A stretch of DNA of 64,000 nt from an uncultured Lachnospiraceae bacterium (GTDB taxonomy: Bacteria; Bacillota; Clostridia; Lachnospirales; Lachnospiraceae). Each line of letters opens with the position of its first letter. The stretch's first letter is position 1. A program made the position numbers and the translations under genes. Positions 1-8,247 of this stretch are shown here, in pieces. The stretch lies in contig CAJTVQ010000018.1 in assembly GCA_910579935.1 (NCBI GenBank), positions 5,098 through 69,097 on the forward strand. The letters are read 5' to 3'. The notes under the pieces were generated by a model. It worked only from the letters and a program-made list of their open reading frames with translations, did no database searches and was not told the origin of the DNA.

Positions 1-95
1 ATCAGTTCGATGTGGAAGTGGATGAACAGGAAGCGGCCAATATCCGCACCGTCGGAGAAGCCGTGGAATATCTGGAGAAACTGTCAGCACAGTAG
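1..95 (+). CDS. acpP: acyl carrier protein, C-terminal end (5' end outside window)
   Basis: Only the last 30 codons are present; the frame is open from base 3 and stops with TAG at 93-95. The visible peptide, FDVEVDEQEAANIRTVGEA then VEYLEKL, is the final helix region of an acyl carrier protein, after the phosphopantetheine serine motif DSL, which lies outside the window. The family carries growing acyl chains as thioesters in the cytoplasm. It sits directly upstream of an acyl-activating enzyme gene, so the two may cooperate in loading free fatty acids or another carboxylic acid. A carrier for a specialised pathway is possible, since the active-site part cannot be seen. Confidence 0.8.
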   Translation, partial: QFDVEVDEQEAANIRTVGEAVEYLEKLSAQ

Positions 96-118
96 AGACG
101 GGAGCCAGGTTTGTGTCC

Positions 119-180
119 GCGCTGCGTCCGCAGACCTGAAGATTATTGGTTTTGCGTAACAAAGCAGCGCAGAAATGAGG
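119..180 (+). promoter_or_regulatory. hairpin-closed translation-initiation module, copy 1
   Basis: GCGCTGC (119-125) can pair with GCAGCGC (164-170), and the 3' arm runs straight into AGAAATGAGG, whose GAGG (177-180) is the ribosome site for the gene starting at 187. CCGCAGACCTGA lies in the loop. Near-identical blocks precede leuD, coaD, ruvB and the ACT-domain gene. The pairing is seen; a regulatory role is inference. Confidence 0.5.
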
Positions 181-186
181 AATATT

Positions 187-1695
187 ATGGTTTACAGTAC
201 AATTCGTGAGATTCTGGTACAGACACAGCAGCGTTACGGAGCAGAGGATGCCATCCGATATAAGGTAAAAAAAGATACGGTGGAAGCGAAGACCTATACC
301 CAGCTGCGGGAAGACAGTGAAAGTTTTTCCCGTGTTTTGGAGGCACTGGGTGAGAAGGGCAGCCATGTGGCCGTGATTGGCGCCACATCCTATGGGTGGC
401 TGGTATCTTATTTCGGCATTGTCAACAGCGGAAGTGTGGCTGTACCGCTGGATGCGGGGCTTCCTGCAGAGGAAGTCTGTGAATTGATCGACAGGGCGGA
501 TGTGACGGTGCTGGTGGCGGATGAAATCCGCAAGGATGTCATGGATATCGTAAAAGACAGATGTCCGAAGTTAAAATTCCTGATTTCCATGCAGAAGGAA
601 GCCGGCGATGAGGAGGCGCTATCCCTGTGGCAGCTGGTGGAAGAACACAGGGGGGCCTTTGATTTTGCGCCCGATGCGGACGCCCTCTGCACGATCATGT
701 TCACTTCCGGCACCACAGGAAAGAGCAAAGGGGTTATGCTGACCCAGCGCAATATGGCGGAAAACGCCACCTGTCTGGATATGAAGATTCCCGAGCGGAC
801 GGTGATTCTGACCGTACTTCCCATCCATCATGCCTATTGCCTGAGCATGGATATTTTAAAAGGAATTTCGCTGGGAAGCATTATATGCATCAATGATTCC
901 CTGCTGCGTGTGGCAAAGAATATCAAACTGTTCCAGCCCAATATGATACTGATGGTGCCGCTTATGATAGAGACGATAGCCAAAAAGCTGGAGGAAAGCG
1001 CATGGCTGCCGCCTGCGATGGTGAAAGCAAAGGTATTCGGCAAGCAGTTCCATACCATTTGCAGCGGCGGGGCTTATTTGAACCCGGCATATATTGATCT
1101 GTATGCCCGTTACGGCATTACCATACAGCAGGGCTACGGAATGACGGAGTGTGCTCCGGTCATCAGTACGAATTTAAGCTGGAACATCCGCAAGGATTCC
1201 GTGGGACAGCTGCTTCCCAACTGTGAAGCGAAAACCGTGGACGAGGAGTTGTGGGTACGGGGCAGCAGCGTCATGATGGGATATTACAAAATGCCGGAAG
1301 AAACCGCACAGACACTGGAGGATGGCTGGCTGAAAACGGGAGATTTAGGTTATGCGGATGCGGATGGGTTTGTGTACCTGACAGGACGGAAGAAAAATCT
1401 GATCATTACGAAAAACGGGGAAAATGTCTCTCCGGAGGAATTGGAGAATAAGCTGGGAGAGCAGCGTCTGGTGCAGGAAGTCCTTGTACGGGAAAACGAG
1501 GGCGTGATCGAAGCAGAGATTTTTCCTGATCATGAATATGCGAAAAAGAAACGGATCAGTGATATCCGCAAGGCACTGCAGGAAATCATTGATGCCTATA
1601 ATCAGGGGGCACCGGCTTATAAGAAGATATACGGACTAAAGGTGCGGGAGACGGAATTTGAGAAAACACCGTCTAAGAAGATTAGGCGGTATTGA
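187..1695 (+). CDS. AMP-binding acyl-CoA/acyl-ACP synthetase-like enzyme
   Basis: A 502-residue member of the ANL adenylating superfamily, which activates a carboxylic acid with ATP and passes it to CoA or a carrier thiol. The ATP loop TSGTTGKSKG is near residue 172, the GYGMTE motif near 317, the hinge motif TGDLGYADADG near 385, and the C-terminal catalytic lysine lies in TPSKKIRRY at the end. The start at 187 follows GAGG by 6 bases; an earlier in-frame ATG at 175 overlaps that ribosome site and is less likely. The gene follows an acyl carrier protein gene, so an acyl-ACP synthetase or a loading enzyme is plausible. The substrate cannot be read from sequence. Confidence 0.85.
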   Translation: MVYSTIREILVQTQQRYGAEDAIRYKVKKDTVEAKTYTQLREDSESFSRVLEALGEKGSHVAVIGATSYGWLVSYFGIVNSGSVAVPLDAGLPAEEVCELIDRADVTVLVADEIRKDVMDIVKDRCPKLKFLISMQKEAGDEEALSLWQLVEEHRGAFDFAPDADALCTIMFTSGTTGKSKGVMLTQRNMAENATCLDMKIPERTVILTVLPIHHAYCLSMDILKGISLGSIICINDSLLRVAKNIKLFQPNMILMVPLMIETIAKKLEESAWLPPAMVKAKVFGKQFHTICSGGAYLNPAYIDLYARYGITIQQGYGMTECAPVISTNLSWNIRKDSVGQLLPNCEAKTVDEELWVRGSSVMMGYYKMPEETAQTLEDGWLKTGDLGYADADGFVYLTGRKKNLIITKNGENVSPEELENKLGEQRLVQEVLVRENEGVIEAEIFPDHEYAKKKRISDIRKALQEIIDAYNQGAPAYKKIYGLKVRETEFEKTPSKKIRRY

Positions 1696-1742
1696 TGGAT
1701 GGCATAATTCTACTGACTTTTCAGGAAGGCTATGATAAAATG

Positions 1743-1767
1743 GCAGCAGGAGATATTCTCCGGCTGC
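1743..1767 (+). terminator. hairpin after the synthetase gene
   Basis: GCAGC/GCTGC with inner GGAGA/TCTCC makes a two-part stem followed only by TATTTG, so it is a weak terminator candidate. Confidence 0.35.
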
Positions 1768-1770
1768 TAT

Positions 1771-1800
1771 TTGCAGTGCGCTTTCCGGCGCACGTTCCTA
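1771..1800 (+). repeat. short dispersed hairpin repeat, copy 1
   Basis: GTGCGC-TTTCCG-GCGCAC (1776-1793) followed by GTTCC. A near-identical hairpin with the same flank (TGCGCC-TTGC-GGCGCA then CGTTTCC) occurs at 60957-60984. Both copies lie beside decayed genes. Confidence 0.4.
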
Positions 1801-1833
1801 AAGGGCATAGGCTGGAAGAAAAAGGAGGATGGC

Positions 1834-2702
1834 ATGGCATTGTATCTGAATTCAAACTCGGCATATGAAAATTTTAAGATGCTGGCAAATGATAGTTTTT
1901 TTTGTGGATAAATCGGATATTATCGAAAAAAAAAGCAGATGCATCAATACAAAGAACCGGTATCTCTGCATCACAAAGCAGCGCCGCTTTGGAAAGACAT
2001 CCGTACTGAATATGCTTGGCGCATATTATGGTAAGGCATATGCTTCACAAGCATTACTCGATGGGTTAAAAGTCAGCAAAAGTGAAGGATATACGGTTCA
2101 TTTAAATAAATATAAGTTTAAACATTATTCCGGTGAATAATAGCAGTTATGAGGACTATCTGACACGGATAAATGATCTGCTGATAGAAGATATCAGGGA
2201 AGCATACCCCGAATGGCGGGAAAAAGAGTTTCAGAATGCATCTGATATTTTAAGCGTTACAGAGGACAAGTTTATCTTTATCATTGATGAATGGGGTTAC
2301 ATTTTCAGTCATGAGCTGTTTCGGGAACATCAGGGGGATTTTTTGGAATATTTAAGGGATTTGTTCAAAGACAGACCGTATGTTGAGCTTGTTTATATGA
2401 CGGGAGTGCTTCCCATCAAGCAATACAGTACAGGCTCGGCCCTTAATATGTTTGATGAATATACGATGTTGAAAAATACTTTTTTTGCGGAGTATTTTGG
2501 CTTTACGGAGGACGAGACAGAGAAATTGTGCCAGAAACAAGAAGCAATAACGCTGGATGAGATTCGTACATGGTACAATGGTTATTTTATCCAGAAGGGA
2601 GCGAAAATTTATAATCCCCGCTCGGTGGTACTGGCGTTGATGAAATTTGAAAGGGCAGTGAAGGATGATGGGTTTGGCTATGTGGCAGAGCTGCAGAATT
2701 GA
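1834..2702 (+). pseudogene. AAA-ATPase-like / DUF1703-type gene, frameshifted and truncated
   Basis: The original start is ATG 1834 behind AAAGGAGGA, giving MALYLNSNSAYENFKMLANDS, typical of the AAA-ATPase-like (PF09820) family that carries a C-terminal PD-(D/E)XK nuclease. A run of eight T at 1896-1903 shifts the frame by one base and leads to an immediate stop; reading continues in the next frame as VDKSDIIEK and a Walker-A-like KQRRFGKTS. A second shift near 2120-2135 moves the frame again to NNSSYEDYLTRI, followed by the Walker-B-like FIFIIDEWG. The reading frame stops at 2702 before the nuclease domain. Family members are scattered in gut Clostridia and Bacteroidetes with unclear roles. 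With two shifts and a missing 3' half it is very likely dead. Confidence 0.8.
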
Positions 2703-2731
2703 AAGGCTGTGAAAGAATCGGACCGGCTTTT

Positions 2732-3214
2732 TCAAGGGGCAGACGCTTCATCGTCTGCGGGGGCTTCGGTTTCCACAGGCATTTCGCCGTGTAAAACGGC
2801 AAGGATATACACCGCTCGTTTATTTGCCCGCTCATAGTATTCATGGGCAGCCTGGGCGGCGGCATTGTCAAAAGGCTCGCTTTCATATGCCTGATGGAAC
2901 AGGGTGACGGCATGGGTCATGTATTCACCGGCCTGGGCGGCAAGGGATTCGTTGACGGCAAATTCCTCCGGAACCGCAAGGGACGCCATCCACGTGAATC
3001 GTTCTTCCAGCCCGTCCAGCGCGGTGAGCAGTTCCGAAACGGAAGTTTCGGACGAGACATCAATAGAATTGATGAGGGTATCATAGGCGGAGAGATCCGC
3101 ATAAAAAATTTCCATGTTTGCTTTGTATTCTTCCAGCTCTTTATCCGTCCCGCATCCGGTGAGGAACGTCAGGATAAGAATGACGGACAGTAGGTATGGG
3201 ATTCTGTATTTCAA
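2732..3214 (-). CDS. small lipoprotein of unknown function
   Basis: A 160-residue secreted protein anchored by a lipid. The signal segment PYLLSVILILTFLTGC ends in a lipobox LTGC with the modified cysteine at residue 21. The chosen start is a TTG at 3214 because AGGAGG (3221-3226 on the plus strand as CCTCCT) lies 6 bases before it; a frame-open TTG at 3247 lacks a ribosome site. The mature part is Glu/Ala rich and probably helical, with a conserved-looking YERANKRAVYILAVL near the C-terminus and an acidic tail. I do not recognise the family. It is transcribed against both neighbours and has no obvious partner. Confidence 0.7.
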   Translation of the reverse strand: MKYRIPYLLSVILILTFLTGCGTDKELEEYKANMEIFYADLSAYDTLINSIDVSSETSVSELLTALDGLEERFTWMASLAVPEEFAVNESLAAQAGEYMTHAVTLFHQAYESEPFDNAAAQAAHEYYERANKRAVYILAVLHGEMPVETEAPADDEASAP

Positions 3215-3405
3215 GGGATTCCTCCTGTTGTATGTTCCGTTTTCCAATCATATTTCCAACATTCAGATTATAGCATATTTTTTGGGGAATCACAATGTCA
3301 TATGGCAAAGGTATCAGGCTATTGTAGTTTTTTGAAATCCATGGTAACATAGGAAATGTACTGATTTTAGGTAGTTTGAGCTTATGCCATATATGGGAGT
3401 GCGGG

Positions 3406-5859
3406 ATGACGAGAGAAGATTTTAGAGCATGGATAAAAGGACATCCGGTTTATTTGGATGGCGCTACGGGCTCCAATCTTTTAAAGAGAGGGATGCCTGC
3501 CGGAGTGTGTCCGGAAGAATGGATATTAGAACATAAAGAGGTGCTGACAGGGCTTCAGGAAGAATTCATGGAGGCCGGAACCAATATCCTGTATGCACCG
3601 ACGTTTTCTGCAAATGCGGTGAAGTTAAGGGAATATGGACTGGCTGACCGGATCGGGGAGATGAACCGGGAACTGGTAGCCATGTCAAAGAAAGCGGCAG
3701 GGGGAAAGTGTCTTGTAGCAGGAGACCTGACCATGACCGGGGAACAGCTGGCTCCGATGGGTACAATGGATTTTGAACAGCTTATCGATATTTATAAAGA
3801 ACAGATCGGTTATCTGGCGGAAGCAGGAGTGGACCTGCTGGTAGTGGAAACCATGATGAGTTTACAGGAGAGCCGTGCCGCACTGATCGCGGCGAAGGAA
3901 TGCTGTGAACTGCCGGTAATGGTGACCATGACCTTTGAAGCAGACGGGCGGACACTATACGGAACGGATGCAAAAACGGCCGCCGTAGTGCTGGAGAGTC
4001 TGGGAGCAGCGGCAATCGGGGCAAACTGCTCAACCGGGCCGGACAAGATGGAGGAACTGATCCGTACGATGTCGGAGGTGACAACGATTCCGGTGATTGC
4101 AAAACCGAATGCGGGACTTCCGTCACTGGATGCTTATGGGAATACCGTATACGATATGGGGGAAGAAGAGTTTGCGGAAGGAATGGCGCGGCTGGTGGAA
4201 GCAGGGGCTTCTATTTTGGGCGGCTGCTGCGGGACTACGCCGGCGTTCATCCGCAGGCTGAAAGAACGTACCGCACAGATGGAGGTAAAAGAGCGGAAAA
4301 AGCCGGAGAAAAGATTTCTGACCTCTGAGAGAATGACCATAGAGTTCGGGCTGGATGATAACTTCATCATAGTCGGGGAGCGCATCAACCCTACCGGAAA
4401 GAAAAAATTGCAGGAACAGCTTCGGGAAGGGAATATGGATATGGTGGCGCAGTTCGCGGAGGAACAGGAGCGCTGCGGCGCGGGCATTCTGGATGTGAAT
4501 ATGGGGATGAGCGGCATCGACGAAAAAGAAATGATGCTGCGCGCGTTGGAAGAAGTAGCGGGCGTGACGTCCCTTCCCCTGTCCCTCGATTCCAGCCATG
4601 TGGATGTATTGGAGGCAGCCCTGCGGCGGTATCCGGGACGTGCGCTGATCAACTCCGTTTCGTATGAAAAAGTGAAATTTGAGAACCTTCTGCCTGTTGC
4701 AAAGAAGTATGGAGCGATGTTTATCCTGCTTCCCCTCTCAGATGAAGGGCTTCCGAAAGATCTGGATGAGAAAAAAGAGATTATCGATAAGATTACCGGG
4801 CGTGCGCTGGAACTTGGCATGGATCAGAGGGATATCGTGGTGGACGGGCTGGTGGCAACGGTGGGCGCCAATAAAAATGCCGCATTGGAAACACTGGAAA
4901 CCATTCGTTACTGTAAGGAGAGGGGCTATGCTACCATATGCGGGCTTTCCAATATCTCCTTCGGGCTGCCCCAAAGAGGATATGTAAATGCCGCCTTCCT
5001 TACCATGGCGATAAAAGAAGGGCTTACGATGGCAATCGCCAATCCTTCGCAGGAACTGTTAGTCAGCAGCGCCTTCGCTTCCGACTTGCTTCTAAATAAG
5101 GAAGAGGCAGATATCCGCTATATTCAGGGCATGGATGCCATGCAGGAGAGGAAAGAAGGAAAAAAGGGAAAAGAAGGAGAGAAAAATCCCATAGCGGGAG
5201 AAAAGCAGACGGTACTGTCTGCGGCAGGACAGGTAAAAGAGGCCGTACTCAAAGGGAATAAGAAGAAAATCACGGAATATACCGCCGCGGCGCTGGAAGA
5301 CGGGATGACGCCCCAGCAGATACTGGATGATATCCTGCTTCCCGCCATTAACGAGGTAGGGGATTTATTTGATAAGGGGAAGTATTTTCTGCCCCAGCTG
5401 ATTGCCGGAGCGGAAGCCATGAAAACAGCAATTGAATATTTAGAGCCTCTGCTGGCGCAGACAGGAGACGGCAGTAAAATGCCGGCTGTGGTGATCGCTA
5501 CCGTGGAGGGAGATATCCATGATATCGGTAAGAACCTGGTGGCGCTGATGCTGAAAAATTATGGGTTTCAGGTGATCGATCTGGGAAAGGATGTGCCCAA
5601 AGAACAGATCATTGCAGCGGCAAAAGAGAATCATGCCAGTGTGATCGCACTGTCCGCCCTGATGACCACTACCATGCAGGAGATGCGCCGGGTAATCGAA
5701 TATGCGAAAGAACAGCAGGTGGATGCCAAAGTGATCATAGGCGGGGCCGTGATCACGCAGGAATATGCAGACGAAATCGGCGCAGACGGTTACTCTAAGG
5801 ATGCGGCGGATGCGGTGAAGCTGACCAAAAAAATTTTAGGGCTGGAAGAAAACAGATAA
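3406..5859 (+). CDS. metH: cobalamin-dependent methionine synthase, lacking the reactivation domain
   Basis: The enzyme transfers the methyl group of methyltetrahydrofolate to homocysteine through cobalamin. Its 817 residues show, in order: the homocysteine domain with zinc cysteines in GANCSTGPD and GGCCGTTP; the pterin-binding barrel starting at GERINPTGKKK (near 320); a charged Lys/Glu-rich linker near 585-610; the cobalamin cap; and the B12 domain with the cobalt-ligand motif DIHDIG near 705. E. coli MetH is about 1,230 residues; the roughly 330-residue AdoMet-binding activation domain is absent here, as is common in Clostridia, so reactivation must come from a separate protein. ATG 3406 fits GGGAG at 3394-3398. 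No cobalamin or SAM riboswitch was recognised upstream. ilvB follows after 19 bases. Confidence 0.92.
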   Translation: MTREDFRAWIKGHPVYLDGATGSNLLKRGMPAGVCPEEWILEHKEVLTGLQEEFMEAGTNILYAPTFSANAVKLREYGLADRIGEMNRELVAMSKKAAGGKCLVAGDLTMTGEQLAPMGTMDFEQLIDIYKEQIGYLAEAGVDLLVVETMMSLQESRAALIAAKECCELPVMVTMTFEADGRTLYGTDAKTAAVVLESLGAAAIGANCSTGPDKMEELIRTMSEVTTIPVIAKPNAGLPSLDAYGNTVYDMGEEEFAEGMARLVEAGASILGGCCGTTPAFIRRLKERTAQMEVKERKKPEKRFLTSERMTIEFGLDDNFIIVGERINPTGKKKLQEQLREGNMDMVAQFAEEQERCGAGILDVNMGMSGIDEKEMMLRALEEVAGVTSLPLSLDSSHVDVLEAALRRYPGRALINSVSYEKVKFENLLPVAKKYGAMFILLPLSDEGLPKDLDEKKEIIDKITGRALELGMDQRDIVVDGLVATVGANKNAALETLETIRYCKERGYATICGLSNISFGLPQRGYVNAAFLTMAIKEGLTMAIANPSQELLVSSAFASDLLLNKEEADIRYIQGMDAMQERKEGKKGKEGEKNPIAGEKQTVLSAAGQVKEAVLKGNKKKITEYTAAALEDGMTPQQILDDILLPAINEVGDLFDKGKYFLPQLIAGAEAMKTAIEYLEPLLAQTGDGSKMPAVVIATVEGDIHDIGKNLVALMLKNYGFQVIDLGKDVPKEQIIAAAKENHASVIALSALMTTTMQEMRRVIEYAKEQQVDAKVIIGGAVITQEYADEIGADGYSKDAADAVKLTKKILGLEENR

Positions 5860-5878
5860 AGGAGATGGAATTGGAATT

Positions 5879-7510
5879 ATGATAGGTGCAGATGCGATAG
5901 TAAAGTGTTTGGAGGCAGAGGGAGTAGAATATGTATTTGGTTATCCGGGGGTGGCGATCTGTCCTTTTTACAATAGTATACTGGATTCCGATATCCGTAC
6001 GATCCTGATCCGTACGGAACAGAATGCAGCGCATGCGGCAAGCGGCCTTGCCCGAGTATCGGGAAAAGTGGGGGTATGCGCCGTAACGTCGGGACCGGGT
6101 GCAACCAACGTGATCACGGGGATTGCCACGGCTTTTGCGGACAGTATTCCGCTGGTGTGCATTACCGGACAGGTAAACAGTGAACTGATCGGAAGCGATG
6201 TGTTTCAGGAAGCGGACATTACGGGGGCGGTGGAGTCTTTTGTAAAATACAGCTACCTGATCAAAAACGTCAACGACATCCCGAAAGCCTTTAAAGAAGC
6301 GTTCCATATTGCCAACACGGGACGGAAAGGTCCGGTTCTTATCGATATTCCCATCGATGTCCAAAATGCGCCGGTTTCCAAATTCCATTACCCCGAGGAA
6401 GTGAATATGAGAACCTATAAGCCTACGGTAAAGGGAAATATGGCGCAGATCAAGAAAGTAGTAAAAGAGCTGGAAAAAGCAAAACGCCCGATTATCTGTG
6501 CCGGAGGCGGTGTGCAGTTAAGCGGGGGCGTGGAAGTACTGCGGGCATTTTCGGAAAAATATCAGATTCCCGTGGTTTCCACGATGATGGGAATCGGCGT
6601 GATGCCGACCAGACACCCGTTGTATTATGGTATGGTCGGAAACAACGGAAAGCCATGTGCCAACCGTGCCATGAATGAATCCGACCTTCTGCTGATGGTA
6701 GGAGCAAGGGTGGCGGACCGTGCGGTAAGCCAGCCGGATCTGATCACGAATAACAAGGTGCTGGTACATATTGATGTGGATCCGGCGGAAATCGGTAAGA
6801 ACGTGGGACCGCATGTGCCGCTGGTAGGGGATATCCGGCACATATTTGAGGATCTGATGGCACAGGAGATACAATGCGACCATCACCACTGTTCTTACGG
6901 GGAATGGGTGAAGACTTTGGACGGATACCGGACGCAGATGGAAGTGAAGCGTAATCCGAATAAGGATTATGTAGATCCTGCGCGGTTCATTACCATGCTC
7001 TCGGACAAAATGCAGGAGAATGCCGTCTACGTGGCGGATGTGGGACAGAATCAGATATGGTCCTGCGGGTATCATATCGTGCGCGGAGGGCGTTTCCTGA
7101 CTTCCGGCGGCATGGGAACCATGGGATATTCCATTCCGGCGGCAATGGGCGCAAAACTGGCGGACAAGGGCAGGCAGGTGGTTGCCGTATGCGGGGACGG
7201 TTCGTTCCAAATGTCGATGATGGAACTTGCCACCATGCGCCAGCATGACATTCCGGTGAAGATCGTGGTATTGAAAAATAATTATCTCGGTATGGTAAGG
7301 GAGTTCCAGCATTATAATTATAAGGATCATTACTCGGTGGTGGATCTGTCCGGCAGTCCGGACCTGGAGAAGCTGGTATCGGCATATGACATGGATTTCC
7401 TGCGGTTGTCCGACATGGAACATGCAGGGGAAACCATAGACGCCTTTTTGAAAGAGGATAGATCCATGCTGCTTGAGTGTATCATAGATCCCATGGACTT
7501 AGTGAAATAG
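5879..7510 (+). CDS. ilvB: acetolactate synthase, catalytic subunit
   Basis: First common enzyme of valine, leucine and isoleucine synthesis, condensing pyruvate with pyruvate or 2-oxobutyrate using thiamine diphosphate and FAD. The 543 residues have the N-terminal ThDP domain with the activating glutamate in RTEQNAAHAASG (near 45), a central FAD domain, and the C-terminal ThDP/Mg motif GDGSFQMSMMELATM (near 440) ending in LKNN. Ribosome site AAGGAGATGG precedes the ATG. It follows metH closely and is followed after 13 bases by the regulatory subunit gene, so the three are probably co-transcribed. Confidence 0.95.
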   Translation: MIGADAIVKCLEAEGVEYVFGYPGVAICPFYNSILDSDIRTILIRTEQNAAHAASGLARVSGKVGVCAVTSGPGATNVITGIATAFADSIPLVCITGQVNSELIGSDVFQEADITGAVESFVKYSYLIKNVNDIPKAFKEAFHIANTGRKGPVLIDIPIDVQNAPVSKFHYPEEVNMRTYKPTVKGNMAQIKKVVKELEKAKRPIICAGGGVQLSGGVEVLRAFSEKYQIPVVSTMMGIGVMPTRHPLYYGMVGNNGKPCANRAMNESDLLLMVGARVADRAVSQPDLITNNKVLVHIDVDPAEIGKNVGPHVPLVGDIRHIFEDLMAQEIQCDHHHCSYGEWVKTLDGYRTQMEVKRNPNKDYVDPARFITMLSDKMQENAVYVADVGQNQIWSCGYHIVRGGRFLTSGGMGTMGYSIPAAMGAKLADKGRQVVAVCGDGSFQMSMMELATMRQHDIPVKIVVLKNNYLGMVREFQHYNYKDHYSVVDLSGSPDLEKLVSAYDMDFLRLSDMEHAGETIDAFLKEDRSMLLECIIDPMDLVK

Positions 7511-7523
7511 GAGGATAAAAGGA

Positions 7524-8012
7524 ATGAAAAGAATTTATTCTGTTCTGGTGGAAAACCGTTCCGGCGTACTCTGCAAGGTGGCAGGGTTATTCTCAAGAAG
7601 ATGTTATAACATAGATTCCCTCGCCGTGGGGGAAACCGATGATCCGGCGGTATCCTGTATGACCATTGTCAGCAGCGGGGACGAGCGGACGATTGAACAG
7701 ATTGAAAAACAGCTGAACAAGAAGCTGGACGTCATCAAGGTAAAGACCTTTGATGAGAATGCCAGCGTCAGCAGGGAGTTAATGCTGGTGAAGGTAAAAT
7801 ATAACCGCGGCAACCGCAGGGATATCATGGAAAACTGCGATATCATGAAAGCACAGATTGTAGATATGTCCAAAAATACCATGATCATTCAGATATGCGA
7901 CGAGCCGGAGAGGATACAGCTTTTTTTAAAAATGCTTCAGACCATCAGCATTGTGGAAGTGGCAAGAACCGGTACGCTGGCGCTTCCCAAGTGTAAAGAT
8001 GCGGAAAACTGA
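7524..8012 (+). CDS. ilvN: acetolactate synthase regulatory subunit, first copy
   Basis: A 162-residue small subunit with an N-terminal ACT domain (RIYSVLVENRSGVLCKVAGL) that binds branched-chain amino acids and gives feedback control, then an ALS_ss_C domain (QIVDMSKNTMIIQ, VEVARTGTLAL). It starts at ATG 7524 behind AGGAGG. It is clearly different in sequence from the second small subunit encoded at 8248, so the two are not a recent duplication. Its position just after ilvB makes it the likely primary partner of the catalytic subunit. Confidence 0.9.
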   Translation: MKRIYSVLVENRSGVLCKVAGLFSRRCYNIDSLAVGETDDPAVSCMTIVSSGDERTIEQIEKQLNKKLDVIKVKTFDENASVSRELMLVKVKYNRGNRRDIMENCDIMKAQIVDMSKNTMIIQICDEPERIQLFLKMLQTISIVEVARTGTLALPKCKDAEN

Positions 8013-8075
8013 ACAGGGCGGGCGCAGTCTTTCCGGCTGGTACCGGGAGCGTAACAGTTCAGGCAGGTCTGCGCC
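8009..8075 (+). other. interleaved inverted repeats after ilvN
   Basis: CTGAAC (8009-8014, containing the ilvN stop) pairs with GTTCAG (8057-8062), and GGCGCAG (8021-8027) pairs with CTGCGCC (8069-8075). The stems cross, so they must be alternatives or a pseudoknot. There is no T tract. Function unknown; short stems could be chance. Confidence 0.35.
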
Positions 8076-8143
8076 TTTACGGCACAGACCAAAGAGTATA
8101 ACCCGGCAACAGTTTAGCCTGATAAAGAATGAAAGTATTTGTA

Positions 8144-8172
8144 TTGACTTTTCTTCACGCAGTTGTTAAAAT
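8144..8172 (+). promoter_or_regulatory. sigma-A promoter for the second ilvN-ilvC unit
   Basis: TTGACT (8144-8149), a 17-base spacer and TAAAAT (8167-8172). The expected leader contains a small hairpin CTGCGG/CCGCAG (8204-8223) just before the translation start. Confidence 0.75.
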
Positions 8173-8247
8173 AGAGGACAGGCGTTGAAAGGGAACTATA
8201 GTATCTGCGGCTCAAATCCGCAGGGAATGGAAAGGCATGGGTTTCAT

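Noticed and set aside
3248..3405. Possible cobalamin or SAM riboswitch upstream of metH
   Set aside because: The gap is about 160 bases and shows neither the B12-box nor the SAM-I kink-turn and core motifs.
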